Part shown: piece by piece, positions 35,353 to 44,541 of the stretch
Position numbering within the stretch: the first letter of the stretch is position 1
How the letters are laid out: each line of letters begins with the position of its first letter
Notes under the pieces: generated by a model
The model's database searches: none
Told to the model about the DNA's origin: nothing
The model's input: only the letters and a program-made list of their open reading frames with translations
Assembly: GCA_944336335.1 (NCBI GenBank)
Contig: CALVLC010000012.1
Location: 1-46,188 of the forward strand
Source of the DNA: an uncultured Bacilli bacterium
Lineage (GTDB): Bacteria > Bacillota_I > Bacilli_A > RFN20 > CAG-826
Length of the DNA stretch: 46,188 nt
Reading direction: 5' to 3'
Translations under genes and position numbers: made by a program

Positions 35353-35974
35353 AGAAGAGAAGTGCATAATCATTCAAAAATATTTTGATGAGATTTTACC
35401 AAATCCAAAATGTGAACTTGATTATAATTCAGATTATGGATTGCTTATTGCTGTCATGCTTAGTGCTCAGTGTACTGATAAAAAAGTTAATTTAGTCACT
35501 GGACCATTTTTTGCTAAATATAAATCTTTAGAAGAAATAGATAAACTAAGTATTGAAGAAATTGAACAAAATATAAAAAGTTTAGGATTGTATAAAAATA
35601 AAGCTAAAAATTTAAAAGGAATTGTACATGAACTTTTGACTCGTTTTGATGGAAAAGTCCCAGAAGATAAAAATGAGCTTATGTCTCTTCCAGGAGTTGG
35701 AAATAAAACAGCAAATGTAGTAAGAGTAGAGTTATTTAAAATTCCTGAATTTCCAGTTGATACCCATGTTGAAAGATTATCAAAACGCTTTAAATTAGCT
35801 GATAAAAATGATGATGTTTTAACTGTCGAAAATAAACTTAAAAAATGTTTTCCAAAAGAAAATTGGATTAAACTTCATCATCAATTTATTCATTTTGGAA
35901 GATATTATTGTAAAGCGATTTCACCAAAGTGTGATGGTTGCAAATTACGCGGGATTTGCACAAAAAACCCTTAA
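35345..35974 (+). CDS. nth: Endonuclease III
   Basis: 209 residues. Helix-hairpin-helix LPGVGNKTANVV with the catalytic lysine, VDTHVERLSKR with the catalytic aspartate, and the four-cysteine iron-sulfur loop C-x6-C-x2-C-x5-C near the end. It removes oxidised pyrimidines from DNA. The ATG at 35345 lies inside the end of dnaD (eight-base overlap), so it is probably translated by coupling; no clear ribosome site. It converges on recU with no space for a terminator (stop codons share bases). Confidence 0.95.
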   Translation: MTKEEKCIIIQKYFDEILPNPKCELDYNSDYGLLIAVMLSAQCTDKKVNLVTGPFFAKYKSLEEIDKLSIEEIEQNIKSLGLYKNKAKNLKGIVHELLTRFDGKVPEDKNELMSLPGVGNKTANVVRVELFKIPEFPVDTHVERLSKRFKLADKNDDVLTVENKLKKCFPKENWIKLHHQFIHFGRYYCKAISPKCDGCKLRGICTKNP

Positions 35975-36516
35975 AACTTGAATATTTTTTCTAAAACTTC
36001 TAAATAATCAAGAGGTGGAATTAAGCCTCTTTTTATTTCAAATCCTTTTTCTAGAAAGTAATTTAAAGGTATACTTTTTCTTGCATCTTGATTAATAAAT
36101 TCTATTAAATCTTTGCCAAGTAAAATGAAATATTTTTCAATATCAGTAAAAGAAACAATTAAAAATGAATAGCCACCATTTTGAGTTACATTTTTAATAT
36201 GTTCAATTTGATTTTCTTTCAGATTTGCTAAAGGGAAAGAAGTTTTAGAAGTAGTTTCTTTAGCTTCAAAATCTATATATTTTCCTTTGCATAAACCATA
36301 ATAATCAGTCGTTGATTCTTCTTCAAAATAAGCTTCAGTTATCTTTTTATTAACACATTTAACAACTTTTATAGGTGTTGGTCTTTTATAAATGAGGGCG
36401 ATTTGATTATCTCGATAATAAGAATTAGTATCGTTAATTTCATGTTCAAGTTCCATTCCACGATTTTGATAATTAACTATTTCATTATTTTCGTTAATTT
36501 TAAATTTAAAATGCAT
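35971..36516 (-). CDS. recU: Holliday junction resolvase RecU
   Basis: 181 residues. NRGMELEHEINDTNSYY is the RecU N-terminal motif. STTDYYGLCKGKYIDFEAK holds the catalytic Asp, Glu and Lys, and NLKENQIEHI and GGYSFLIVSF follow. It cuts four-way DNA junctions in recombinational repair. In Bacillus recU sits with ponA; here its partner is a DnaQ-like exonuclease, with stop and start sharing TAATG. Confidence 0.9.
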   Translation of the reverse strand: MHFKFKINENNEIVNYQNRGMELEHEINDTNSYYRDNQIALIYKRPTPIKVVKCVNKKITEAYFEEESTTDYYGLCKGKYIDFEAKETTSKTSFPLANLKENQIEHIKNVTQNGGYSFLIVSFTDIEKYFILLGKDLIEFINQDARKSIPLNYFLEKGFEIKRGLIPPLDYLEVLEKIFKF

Positions 36517-37238
36517 TAATTAATTTCCTCGTTAATGAAAGAGTTAAGATCATCAAGACTAACTTCTTTATCTTTGACTAGTTTATTTAAAAGTTTTTTA
36601 AGTGGTGGTTCGAGATTTGGATTATTGACTAGAACTTTCAAATATTGATTACGAATTGTATTATGAGACTTCATAAAAGCTTCATAAAGAAACATTAAAT
36701 TTTTAGCATCGCTTAATGGATCATGAACTGGTTCAACAGGTTTTACATTAAAAATTTTTAAAGCTTTAACAAGTGATAAAGTTTGATTTGTTTCGCTTCT
36801 AACAAAATGATTTAAGATCTTAGAAAAGTCTGAATGCTTACGAAAAACCTGCAAAACTAAGTTATTTTCTGACATTTTGTTATTTTTTGCGTCAATATGA
36901 AGTAGACGGATATCATAATTTCCATATGTAAAGAAATGAACAAAAGTAGGATCACCGATGTATTTGCTTAAACGGTTGATAGCTTCTTCAAAAGAAATTC
37001 CTTCTCTATTTAAAAGTTCGTTATTAATGCCAGTCATCTCTTCAATAAAAGGTGTTATTAAAGTATGGGTATAAACATAGCATTTAAACCCTTTGTCATA
37101 ACTTTTAATCTGTTTTTTAGAATCTAATTCAGCTTTTACGGCGCCAATTGAAATGATTTCCATTGTTGACTCAGTGGCTTCAAAATCTAGAAAAACAATA
37201 GTGTTTGCGTCTTTAACAATTTTACGAATAAATTTCAC
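36516..37238 (-). CDS. DnaQ-like 3'-5' exonuclease
   Basis: 240 residues from a GTG at 37238. DEDDh motifs: FLDFEAT (Asp, Glu), FFTYGNYD (third Asp), and VHDPLSDAKN (His and Asp). Homologues include proofreading subunits and RNase T- or KapD-like enzymes; which one this is cannot be told. The frame may run further upstream as a hydrophobic stretch, but I am unsure of the reading across 37258-37262 and the domain starts near VKDANTIVFLDFE. The GTG lies exactly seven bases after a TATAAT with no ribosome site, so I favour a leaderless GTG start. It is followed by recU. Confidence 0.78.
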   Translation of the reverse strand: MKFIRKIVKDANTIVFLDFEATESTMEIISIGAVKAELDSKKQIKSYDKGFKCYVYTHTLITPFIEEMTGINNELLNREGISFEEAINRLSKYIGDPTFVHFFTYGNYDIRLLHIDAKNNKMSENNLVLQVFRKHSDFSKILNHFVRSETNQTLSLVKALKIFNVKPVEPVHDPLSDAKNLMFLYEAFMKSHNTIRNQYLKVLVNNPNLEPPLKKLLNKLVKDKEVSLDDLNSFINEEIN

Positions 37239-37245
37239 AACTAAA

Positions 37246-37275
37246 ATTATAAAAATCAGTAAGATAATTTTCAAT
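37246..37275 (-). promoter_or_regulatory. Promoter of the exonuclease-recU pair, leaderless
   Basis: Minus strand: TTGAAA (37275-37270), an 18-base spacer, TATAAT (37251-37246), then TTTAGTT and GTG at 37238. Confidence 0.6.
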
Positions 37276-37360
37276 TTTATTCTATAAAATTTACACAAAA
37301 AATGACCATAAAATTGGCTTTTTCTTTAGAAAAATCTTTGAAAATATCTTTATTGACTCA

Positions 37361-37389
37361 TTGAATAAAACTAGGTTTTAACCTATAAT
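37361..37389 (+). promoter_or_regulatory. Promoter of gpsB
   Basis: TTGAAT (37361-37366), a 17-base spacer and a perfect TATAAT (37384-37389). The leader is about 11 bases and contains TTAGGA as the ribosome site. Confidence 0.75.
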
Positions 37390-37407
37390 TAAATAGTTAG
37401 GATTTAT

Positions 37408-37764
37408 ATGAAATTACGCCTAAGTTCAAAAGACATTTTAAACAAAAAATTTAAACAATCAGCTAATGGGTATGACCCAGAAGAAGTTGACACTTTTTTG
37501 GATAAAATTCTCGAAGATTATCGAAGTATTGACAAAGAAATTGATGGATTAAACGCCGAGATAATTTCTTTAAAAAGAGACAACGAAACATTAAAGGCAA
37601 ATTTACGTGATAAAGATCAGGCTATCTCTATTCAAAAACGTAAAAATATTGCCCTAATGAGTTCTCGACACTCATCTCTTGATAACTTAGAACTTTTGCA
37701 AAAATGTGGAGCTTACGAAAGAAAGCTCTACGAACTTGGAGTTGATCCTAATAAAGTTAAATAA
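37408..37764 (+). CDS. gpsB: GpsB/DivIVA-family cell division protein
   Basis: 118 residues. The N-terminal lipid-binding DivIVA domain reads LSSKDILNKKFKQSANGYDPEEVDTFLDKILEDY, followed by a coiled coil (about 40-80) and a short C-terminal helix. The length and single coiled coil fit GpsB, which links cell wall synthases to division. In Bacilli gpsB lies directly upstream of rnpB, as here (six bases). Confidence 0.9.
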   Translation: MKLRLSSKDILNKKFKQSANGYDPEEVDTFLDKILEDYRSIDKEIDGLNAEIISLKRDNETLKANLRDKDQAISIQKRKNIALMSSRHSSLDNLELLQKCGAYERKLYELGVDPNKVK

Positions 37765-37769
37765 TTTTT

Positions 37770-38104
37770 CAGTCTATGTAACCGCTGCTTATTTATTAAG
37801 TAGAGGAAAGTCCTGGCTTGCACAATCTGCGATGATTGTAGTGATTATGCTAGTTGAATCAATAAAACTAGGTACTTTGGAGAAAGTAACGGCGAAAATA
37901 GTCTAAAAGCTTCGGCTCATGACGATTTTTCTTAAAGTGCCACAGTGACGAATTTAGAGGAAACTCTAGAGTGAAACGCGGTAAACCCCTTAAGCAAGAA
38001 ACTCAAATTTTGGTAGAGGAAACCAGTAGAGAGAACTGAATCAAAACTGGTAGGTGAAAACTTAGATAAATGGTTACATATAACAGAACTAGGCTTATGG
38101 ACTG
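37770..38104 (+). ncRNA. rnpB: RNase P RNA (type B, short)
   Basis: Conserved core GTAACCGCTGC ... AGAGGAAAGTCC near the 5' end, AAAGTGCCACAGTGACGAA, GAAACGCGGTAAACCCC and ACAGAACTAGGCTTATGG at the 3' end. The ends pair as P1 (CAGTCTAT with ATGGACTG, one G-U). The layout is that of B. subtilis, including CAAATTTTGGTAG. It is about 335 bases against about 400 in B. subtilis. Where the Bacillus RNA has the P19 hairpin before ACAGAAC, this one goes almost straight from AGATAAATGGTTAC to ACAGAAC, so P19 seems absent. It removes tRNA 5' leaders. Ends are estimated from P1. Confidence 0.93.
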
Positions 38105-38126
38105 AATACTCATTCGTGGTTAAAGT

Positions 38127-38795
38127 ATGAAAAAAATTAATTTGCCAACTAAAATTACATTAGCTCGTATTGCTCTTGCGACATTTTTAATCCTTGGAAT
38201 TGTCATTTTGTATTTACTAGATGAATTTCAAGTTTTTTCAATTGCTGAAGTTGGGAATATCACTCTAAATGATGGTGGAGCAACAATAAATTGGATAATG
38301 CTTGTTTTAATGCTTGTCTTCTTTATTGCATCCATGACTGATTTTTTAGACGGATATCTTGCAAGAAAAAATAACGAAGTTACTGATTTAGGAAAATTTT
38401 TAGATCCAATAGCCGATAAGATGCTTGTAAATTCGATGATGGTCTTTTTGAGTCTCAATTTTGCAAGCTTGGCTGAGCATCAAAGATTTGCTTTTTTCTT
38501 AGTTATTATCATGATTGTTCGTGATTTAGTTGTTGATGGATTACGTTTTATGGTTGCTAAGAAAAATGTTGTAGTTGCTGCAAATATTTTTGGGAAATTA
38601 AAAACAGTAGCTCAAATGGTTGCTATTGTTGTCGTATTTTTAAACGGATTTCCATTTTCATATTTTGATTATAATTGGCCAGCTTATTTACATATTAGCG
38701 ATTGGCTATGTTATATTGCCACATTCTTTAGTGTTTTAAGTGGCATAATTTATGTAAAACAAAACATTAAATACCTATTTAAGGAGGGAGAATAA
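38127..38795 (+). CDS. pgsA: CDP-diacylglycerol-glycerol-3-phosphate 3-phosphatidyltransferase
   Basis: 222 residues with about six membrane helices. The CDP-alcohol phosphotransferase motif is DFLDGYLARKNNEVTDLGKF followed by LDPIADKM (D-G-x2-A-R-x8-G-x3-D-x3-D). It makes phosphatidylglycerol phosphate. It begins 22 bases after rnpB and overlaps cinA (TAATG). pgsA-cinA-recA-rny is a conserved Bacillus order. Confidence 0.93.
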   Translation: MKKINLPTKITLARIALATFLILGIVILYLLDEFQVFSIAEVGNITLNDGGATINWIMLVLMLVFFIASMTDFLDGYLARKNNEVTDLGKFLDPIADKMLVNSMMVFLSLNFASLAEHQRFAFFLVIIMIVRDLVVDGLRFMVAKKNVVVAANIFGKLKTVAQMVAIVVVFLNGFPFSYFDYNWPAYLHISDWLCYIATFFSVLSGIIYVKQNIKYLFKEGE

Positions 38796-39259
38796 TGAAT
38801 AGTGCTCAAATGTTAGTCGAAAGATTAACCGAAAAAAACCTTACCATTGGTTCAGTTGAAAGTTTCACTGGTGGACTTTTTGCTAAAACCATCACAGATG
38901 TAAGTGGTGCAAGTAAAGCTTTTAAAGGTACTCTTGTTACTTACACAAAAGAGTTAAAAGAAAAATTACTTGGCATTCCTGCTGAATTCATTGAAGAACA
39001 TGGAGTCGTCAGCTACGAAGTATGTCAACAAATGGCAATCAAAGGTCAAAAAGTTTTAGGTGTTGATATTTGTGTTGCTTTTACTGGAAATGCTGGTCCA
39101 GAAGTTGATGAAAGTGGTTCAACAGTTGGTGAAATTTATATGGCTATTGTCTATAAAGGACAAGTTTGGCCAATTCCATTACACTTAGAATTAGGCAGAG
39201 AAGAAAACAGAGAATATTCAGTACAAGCAGCAATTAATGCAATTTTAAGCATTATTTAA
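38795..39259 (+). CDS. cinA: CinA C-terminal domain protein (NMN amidohydrolase, PncC-like)
   Basis: 154 residues, only the C-terminal domain of CinA (about 410 in Bacillus). SVESFTGGLFAKTITDVSGASKAFKGTLVTY, VVSYEVCQQMA and AFTGNAGPEVDESGSTVGEIYMA are the family motifs. The enzyme deamidates nicotinamide mononucleotide. GGAGGGAG lies before the start. It is followed by recA after 55 bases. Confidence 0.9.
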   Translation: MNSAQMLVERLTEKNLTIGSVESFTGGLFAKTITDVSGASKAFKGTLVTYTKELKEKLLGIPAEFIEEHGVVSYEVCQQMAIKGQKVLGVDICVAFTGNAGPEVDESGSTVGEIYMAIVYKGQVWPIPLHLELGREENREYSVQAAINAILSII

Positions 39260-39314
39260 AAATTTTTTAAATTTTTTCTAAATTGATGCGTTTGTATTAG
39301 TGAAAGGAGTTTTT

Positions 39315-40337
39315 ATGTCTGAAAACAAAGTAATTAGTAAAGACGCATTACAAGATGTTCTCACTCAGATAGAGAGAGAATTTGGAAAAGGTTCTGTTGT
39401 ACGTTTAGGCGACAAGCCAAGTGTTGATGTTGAAGCTATTTCTAGTGGCAGTATCCTTTTAGATAGTTGCTTAGGAATTGGTGGATACCCAAAAGGAAGG
39501 ATTGTTGAAATATACGGTCCTGAAAGTAGCGGCAAAACAACCCTTGCTTTAACTGCGGTTGCCGAAGTTCAAGCTAAAGGTGGTCTTGCAGCATATATCG
39601 ATGCTGAAAATAGCATTGATCCTGATTATGCAAAAAATTTAGGAGTCGATATCGACAATTTAATTCTTTCGCAGCCAGATAATGGTGAAGAAGCTTTAGA
39701 AATTGTTGAGACTCTAGCCAAAAGTGGAGTTTTTTCTCTCATTATTGTTGATAGCGTTGCGGCCCTTGTTCCACAAGCTGAACTTGAAGGACAGATGATT
39801 GATTCAAATGTTGGTCTTCAAGCTAGAATGATGTCCAAAGCGATGAGAAAAATTACGGCAATCTTAAACAAAAACGATTGTACAGTAATTTTTATAAATC
39901 AACTTAGAGAAAAAGTTGGAGTAATTTATGGAAGCAATGAAACAACAACCGGGGGAAGAGCTCTCAAATTTTATTCTTCAGTACGTATTGATATTCGTAA
40001 ATCTGAAGCAATTAAAGAAGGTGCAAATATAATTGGCAATGTTTGTAATATTAAAGTTGTCAAAAATAAAGTTGCTCCACCTTTTAAAAATTGTAAGGTT
40101 GATATCATTTACGGATTAGGAATTTCAAAAGAAGGTGAACTTTTAGATATAGCGATTCAAAAAGGAATTGTTAAAAAGGCTGGAAGTTGGTACGAAGTAT
40201 ATGGAGAAAGAATGGGCCAAGGACGAGAGACAGCCAAAGCCTATCTTCGTGAAAACCAAGATATCTTTAAAAAACTTAAAGAAGAAGTTTTAGCTGATCG
40301 AAATCAAACCAAAAAAGAACCTGAAGTTGAAATATAG
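39315..40337 (+). CDS. recA: Recombinase RecA
   Basis: 340 residues. Walker [10 protein letters not shown], Walker [25 protein letters not shown] (loop L1) and [20 protein letters not shown] (loop L2), then the C-terminal domain. The helical core is unaltered. GAAAGGAG precedes the ATG. I see no Gram-positive LexA box (CGAACnnnnGTTC type) in the 55 bases upstream, so SOS control of this gene is not evident. Confidence 0.98.
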   Translation: MSENKVISKDALQDVLTQIEREFGKGSVVRLGDKPSVDVEAISSGSILLDSCLGIGGYPKGRIVEIYGPESSGKTTLALTAVAEVQAKGGLAAYIDAENSIDPDYAKNLGVDIDNLILSQPDNGEEALEIVETLAKSGVFSLIIVDSVAALVPQAELEGQMIDSNVGLQARMMSKAMRKITAILNKNDCTVIFINQLREKVGVIYGSNETTTGGRALKFYSSVRIDIRKSEAIKEGANIIGNVCNIKVVKNKVAPPFKNCKVDIIYGLGISKEGELLDIAIQKGIVKKAGSWYEVYGERMGQGRETAKAYLRENQDIFKKLKEEVLADRNQTKKEPEVEI

Positions 40338-40353
40338 ATTAAAGTAAGAATAT

Positions 40354-40365
40354 CTCTTTAAAGAG
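40354..40365. repeat. Palindrome between recA and rny
   Basis: CTCTTTAAAGAG is a perfect 12-base palindrome, 16 bases after the recA stop. It could be a weak hairpin or an operator; no T-run follows. Confidence 0.4.
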
Positions 40366-40414
40366 TTAGATAAATTGTTTGCATAATCCTTTAATAAAAG
40401 AAAGGATTAGGGAA

Positions 40415-42010
40415 ATGGATAAGTTTTTAAATGTCTTAGCAGGCGAATTAGGTTTAGAAATCTGGATTATCCTTATTGTAGTCGCTTTAATTATTGGACT
40501 ACTTGGCGGAGGATTTGGTGTTTATTTCTTAGCAAAAGAGAAAGTTAAAAAAGCTAATTCTAATGCTGAAAAAATTGTTAATGATGCAAATGTAAAAGCT
40601 GAAAAGATTCAAAAAAATGCACAAATTGACGCTAAACAAACTGTTTTCGAGATGAAGCAAGAAGCTGAAAAAGATATCAAAGAAAGAAAACAAGAAGTTA
40701 TTGTTCAAGAAAATAAGCTTTTACAAAGAGAACAATCGATTGATGCTCGTGATCAAGCTTTACTTAAAAAGGAAAATGCTTTGGAGAACAAAGAAAAAAA
40801 TCTTGATCGACAAATCGAAGATAACAAGAAAAAGGGAGAATTATTAACTGAAAAGATTAATTCAATTCTTTCTGAACTTGAAAAAGTTTCAAATCTTACT
40901 GAAAAAGAAGCTAGAGAAGAAATTTATCGTCGAGTCGAAGAAAAAGAAACTCAAAATATTGCTAAATTCATGAAAGAAAAAGAGGATGATGCTGAAAGAA
41001 AAGCTGATGACAAATCCCGTGAAATTTTGGCAATGGCAATGGCAAGAAATGCACAAGATGTCACTAATGAAAGAACAGTTACAACTATCTCACTTCCAAG
41101 CGATGAAATGAAAGGTCGTATTATCGGTCGTGAAGGTAGAAACATTAAATCATTAGAACAACTTCTTGGTGTTGATATCATTATTGATGATACTCCAGAA
41201 GCGTTAACAATTTCTTGTTTCAATCCAATTCGTAGAGAAGTTGCTTCAAGAGTTTTAAATACACTTATTAAAGATGGTCGTATTCAACCTGGAAGAATCG
41301 AAGAAGTTGCTAATAAGTGTACTAAAGAAGTTAATGATATGATTAGAAAAGCTGGCGAAGATGCAGTTGCTAAACTTGGTATTTCTAATATGAATAAAGA
41401 ACTTGTTACCTTAGTTGGCAGATTAAAATATCGTACCAGTTATGGCCAAAACCAATTGACTCATTCAGTTGAAACTGCTCAAATTTGTGGAGCCATGGCT
41501 AGTGAACTTGGTTTAAACGTTCAACTTGCTAAGCGTGCTGCTTTACTTCACGACTTAGGTAAAGGATTAGATTATGAAGTAGAAGGAAGTCACGTTGAAA
41601 TTGGTGCTAGACTTGCTAAAAAATATGGCGAAAATGATTTAGTTGTTAATGCTATTGAATCACACCATGGCGATGTTCCTGCTAAATCAATTATTGCTTA
41701 TTTAGTTCAAGCCGCTGATACTTTATCAGCTGCAAGACCTGGCGCAAGAAGTGAAACACTTGAAAGCTATATTAAACGTGTTGAACAACTTGAATCAATT
41801 TGTAAATCTTATGATGGAGTTCAAAGTTGTTATGCAATGCAATCTGGTAGAGAAGTCCGTGTTATGGTTATTCCAGAAAAAATTAATGATTTACAAGCTT
41901 TCAAATTAGCTCATGATATTAAAGAAAGAATCGAAAACGAGATGACTTATCCAGGTCAAATCAAGGTTAATGTCATTAGAGAATATCGTGCTCAAGAGAC
42001 TGCTAAATAA
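40415..42010 (+). CDS. rny: Ribonuclease Y
   Basis: 531 residues. An N-terminal membrane helix (about 16-43), a long coiled coil (45-205), a KH domain (SLPSDEMKGRIIGREGRNIKSLEQ) and an HD domain with AALLHDLGKGLDYE and SHHGD. It is the membrane-bound endonuclease that starts mRNA decay. I start at ATG 40415, after GGATTAGGG; the frame upstream of it lacks support. It abuts ymdB (TAATG), as in Bacillus. Confidence 0.97.
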   Translation: MDKFLNVLAGELGLEIWIILIVVALIIGLLGGGFGVYFLAKEKVKKANSNAEKIVNDANVKAEKIQKNAQIDAKQTVFEMKQEAEKDIKERKQEVIVQENKLLQREQSIDARDQALLKKENALENKEKNLDRQIEDNKKKGELLTEKINSILSELEKVSNLTEKEAREEIYRRVEEKETQNIAKFMKEKEDDAERKADDKSREILAMAMARNAQDVTNERTVTTISLPSDEMKGRIIGREGRNIKSLEQLLGVDIIIDDTPEALTISCFNPIRREVASRVLNTLIKDGRIQPGRIEEVANKCTKEVNDMIRKAGEDAVAKLGISNMNKELVTLVGRLKYRTSYGQNQLTHSVETAQICGAMASELGLNVQLAKRAALLHDLGKGLDYEVEGSHVEIGARLAKKYGENDLVVNAIESHHGDVPAKSIIAYLVQAADTLSAARPGARSETLESYIKRVEQLESICKSYDGVQSCYAMQSGREVRVMVIPEKINDLQAFKLAHDIKERIENEMTYPGQIKVNVIREYRAQETAK

Positions 42011-42798
42011 TGAATATATTATTTATTGGTGATATTGTAGGAAAAGTCGGTCGAAAAGCTCTAATTGATAATCTTAATACAATAAAAAAGAAATACGATA
42101 TTTCTTTTGTTATTGCAAATGGGGAAAATATCTCTCGAGGAAGAGGTATAAATCGCAATCACTATGATTTTTTAGTAAAAAATGGAGTAGATTGCGTAAC
42201 GCTAGGAAATCATTATAAAGATCGAATTGATATAGAAAGTTATATCGAAAAAACCGATAAATTAATTCGTCCTTTAAATCTTTTGGATGATTTTCCGGGC
42301 GAAGGCAGTAAAGTTTTTGATTGTGATGGCGTCTCAATAAGGGTCACTAATTTATTAGGAAGCGCCTTTTCTAATATTCCGGTTAAGGACCCTTATTTAG
42401 AGGTTTTAAACATTATTGAAAACGATGAAAGTGATATTCATATTATTGATTTTCATGCCGAATCAACTGGTGAGAAAAAAGCTTTTGCTTATTCTTTAAA
42501 AGGTAGTGTTAGTGCAGTTTTAGGAACACATACACATGTCCAAACTCGCGACGCACAAATTCTTAATACTGGAGTTTTATATATCACAGATGTTGGAATG
42601 TGCGGTTCTTATAACAGCGTGCTTGGAACAGAAATTAATAGTGTTGTTAATCGCATTGTTAAACATGATGAAAATTCACGTTTTACTTATCTTGATGATG
42701 ATGATAGACTTTTTTCCGCCGTTATTTTAAAATTTGACGATTTAACATTTAAAGGGGTAGAAATTACACCTTTATACATTATTAATAAGAAAGGTTAG
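42010..42798 (+). CDS. ymdB: YmdB-family metallophosphodiesterase
   Basis: 262 residues. Binuclear metal site: FIGDIVGKVGR, VIANGENISRGRG, VTLGNHYKD, IIDFHAESTGEK and VLGTHTHVQTRD. The family hydrolyses 2',3'- and 3',5'-cyclic nucleotides and affects biofilm and motility choice in Bacillus. It starts at the last base of the rny stop, so the two are tightly coupled. Confidence 0.92.
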   Translation: MNILFIGDIVGKVGRKALIDNLNTIKKKYDISFVIANGENISRGRGINRNHYDFLVKNGVDCVTLGNHYKDRIDIESYIEKTDKLIRPLNLLDDFPGEGSKVFDCDGVSIRVTNLLGSAFSNIPVKDPYLEVLNIIENDESDIHIIDFHAESTGEKKAFAYSLKGSVSAVLGTHTHVQTRDAQILNTGVLYITDVGMCGSYNSVLGTEINSVVNRIVKHDENSRFTYLDDDDRLFSAVILKFDDLTFKGVEITPLYIINKKG

Positions 42799-42800
42799 CT

Positions 42801-44249
42801 ATGGGAAGAAATACAATTATTGAATCAATGCCAGATTTAGATAAAGCAAGGACAAGGGTTGGTAAGATTGAAACCGTTAACTTTTCTTATACACCTTCTA
42901 AAGAGTTAATTGCTAAATTTGCTCATAAAAAAGTATTTATAAGAACTTATGGATGTCAAGCTAATTATCGCGATGAAGAAACGATTATGGGTTTACTCTC
43001 TTTAATTGGTATGGAAAAAACAGACAATCCTGAAGAAACAACAATTGCTATTTTAAATACCTGTGCAGTTAGAGAAAATGCTGAAGATAAAGTTTATGGA
43101 GAAATTGGACAATTTAAAAATCTAAAAGCTAAAAATAAAGATTTAATTTTAATGCTTTGTGGTTGTATGGTTGAACAAAAACATATTGTTGAAGATGTTT
43201 TAACTAAGTTCCCACATGTTGATATTTTCTTTGGCACACACAATTTAGAAGATATTTTAACTTTGCTTGAAAAGTTTATTAACGATAAAAAGCATTCTCG
43301 TCATGTTGATGTTTTATCCAAAGAAGGCAATATTATTGAAAAAATGCCAGTTACTAGAATTGACGACTATAAAGCTTATGTCAATATTTCTTATGGTTGC
43401 GATAAATTCTGTACTTATTGTATTGTTCCATATACAAGAGGAAAAGAAAGAAGCCGTAATATAAATGATATTTTAGCCGAATGTAAAGAACTCGTTGATG
43501 CTGGCTATAAAGAAATTACTTTACTTGGTCAAAACGTTGACAGTTATGGTAAAGATTTAAAAGATGGGACAACTTTTGCAGGACTTTTAGAAAAAGTAGC
43601 TAGTTTAGGTATACCTCGCTTAAGATTTTTAACTTCCTATCCAAGTGATTTTCATGATGATGTAATTGATGTAATTGCTCGTCATGATAACATCATGAAA
43701 TACATTCATCTTCCTGTTCAAAGTGGAAGTGATGAAACTTTAAGAAGGATGGGTCGAAGATATACTTCAAAACAATATTTAGACCTAGTTGATCGTATTA
43801 GAGCTAAAATTCCTAATATTGCATTATCAACTGATATTATTGTTGGCTTTCCAAATGAAACTTATGAAGAGTTTAAAGAAACAATTGCTCTCGCTTTAAA
43901 GGCTGATTATACAAGTGCATTTACTTTTATTTATTCTCCAAGAAAAGGCACACCAGCTGCTAAACTTGTTGATAATGTAACATATGATGAAAAAGTAAAA
44001 CGTTTTAAAGAGTTAGTTGATGCTTTAGAAACAAACTTTAAAAAACACGCTGATGAAATGGTTGGTAAAACTTTTGAAGTTTTAGTCGATGGTGAAAGTA
44101 AGAAAAATAAAGATTTACTTTCTGGCTATGCTTATAACATGAAAATAATTCATTTTAAAGGTGATAAATCTTTAGTTGGTAAACTTGTAAAAGTTAAAGT
44201 AACCGAATCACATGTTTATTCTTTAATTGGTGAGTTAGTTAATGATTGA
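42801..44249 (+). CDS. miaB: tRNA-2-methylthio-N6-dimethylallyladenosine synthase
   Basis: 482 residues. The N-terminal MTTase domain has three cysteines (TYGCQANYRDEE, LNTCAVRENAEDKVYG, LCGCMVEQ), the radical SAM core has YGCDKFCTYCIVPYTRGKE, and a TRAM domain closes the protein (about 410-480). It methylthiolates the i6A37 of tRNA made by MiaA, encoded two genes downstream. It overlaps the next gene by eight bases. Confidence 0.96.
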   Translation: MGRNTIIESMPDLDKARTRVGKIETVNFSYTPSKELIAKFAHKKVFIRTYGCQANYRDEETIMGLLSLIGMEKTDNPEETTIAILNTCAVRENAEDKVYGEIGQFKNLKAKNKDLILMLCGCMVEQKHIVEDVLTKFPHVDIFFGTHNLEDILTLLEKFINDKKHSRHVDVLSKEGNIIEKMPVTRIDDYKAYVNISYGCDKFCTYCIVPYTRGKERSRNINDILAECKELVDAGYKEITLLGQNVDSYGKDLKDGTTFAGLLEKVASLGIPRLRFLTSYPSDFHDDVIDVIARHDNIMKYIHLPVQSGSDETLRRMGRRYTSKQYLDLVDRIRAKIPNIALSTDIIVGFPNETYEEFKETIALALKADYTSAFTFIYSPRKGTPAAKLVDNVTYDEKVKRFKELVDALETNFKKHADEMVGKTFEVLVDGESKKNKDLLSGYAYNMKIIHFKGDKSLVGKLVKVKVTESHVYSLIGELVND

Positions 44250-44541
44250 TCAAGAAACAAAAAACCTTATTGATAGTATTAAAGATGAAATTAAAAAAAA
44301 CGAGATATATAAAGAATATATTTCGTTAAAGAAGGCACTTTTAGAAAGTGGCTATTTAGAAGATGACGCTAAAAAGATAGTCACTTCTGATTATTTATCT
44401 TTATCAACTGAAAAAAGAAAAGAATACGCTAGAATTAAAATGGAAAGTATGGATAATGATCCGCTACTAAACAATTATTTTTTAGCAAAAGAAGATACAG
44501 AAGATTTAATAAAGGAAGTTAGTGATTTATTAGATTTATGA
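44242..44541 (+). CDS. ymcA: YlbF/YmcA (RicA-like) family protein
   Basis: 99 residues, almost all helical and charged, with IKKNEIYKEYISLKKAL and an acidic C-terminus. It fits the YlbF/YmcA family, and the place after miaB is that of ymcA (ricA) in Bacillus. There RicA works with RicF and RicT to direct RNase Y; the RNase Y gene is three genes upstream. The cysteines that bind iron-sulfur clusters in the Bacillus Ric complex are not present in this copy. Overlaps on both sides show co-translation. Confidence 0.72.
   Translation: MIDQETKNLIDSIKDEIKKNEIYKEYISLKKALLESGYLEDDAKKIVTSDYLSLSTEKRKEYARIKMESMDNDPLLNNYFLAKEDTEDLIKEVSDLLDL

Noticed and set aside
37706-37906. A 66-residue reading frame overlapping gpsB and rnpB
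   Set aside because: It runs through the conserved RNase P RNA core and has no family resemblance.
39260-39314. LexA/SOS box upstream of recA
   Set aside because: No GAAC...GTTC pair is present in the gap.
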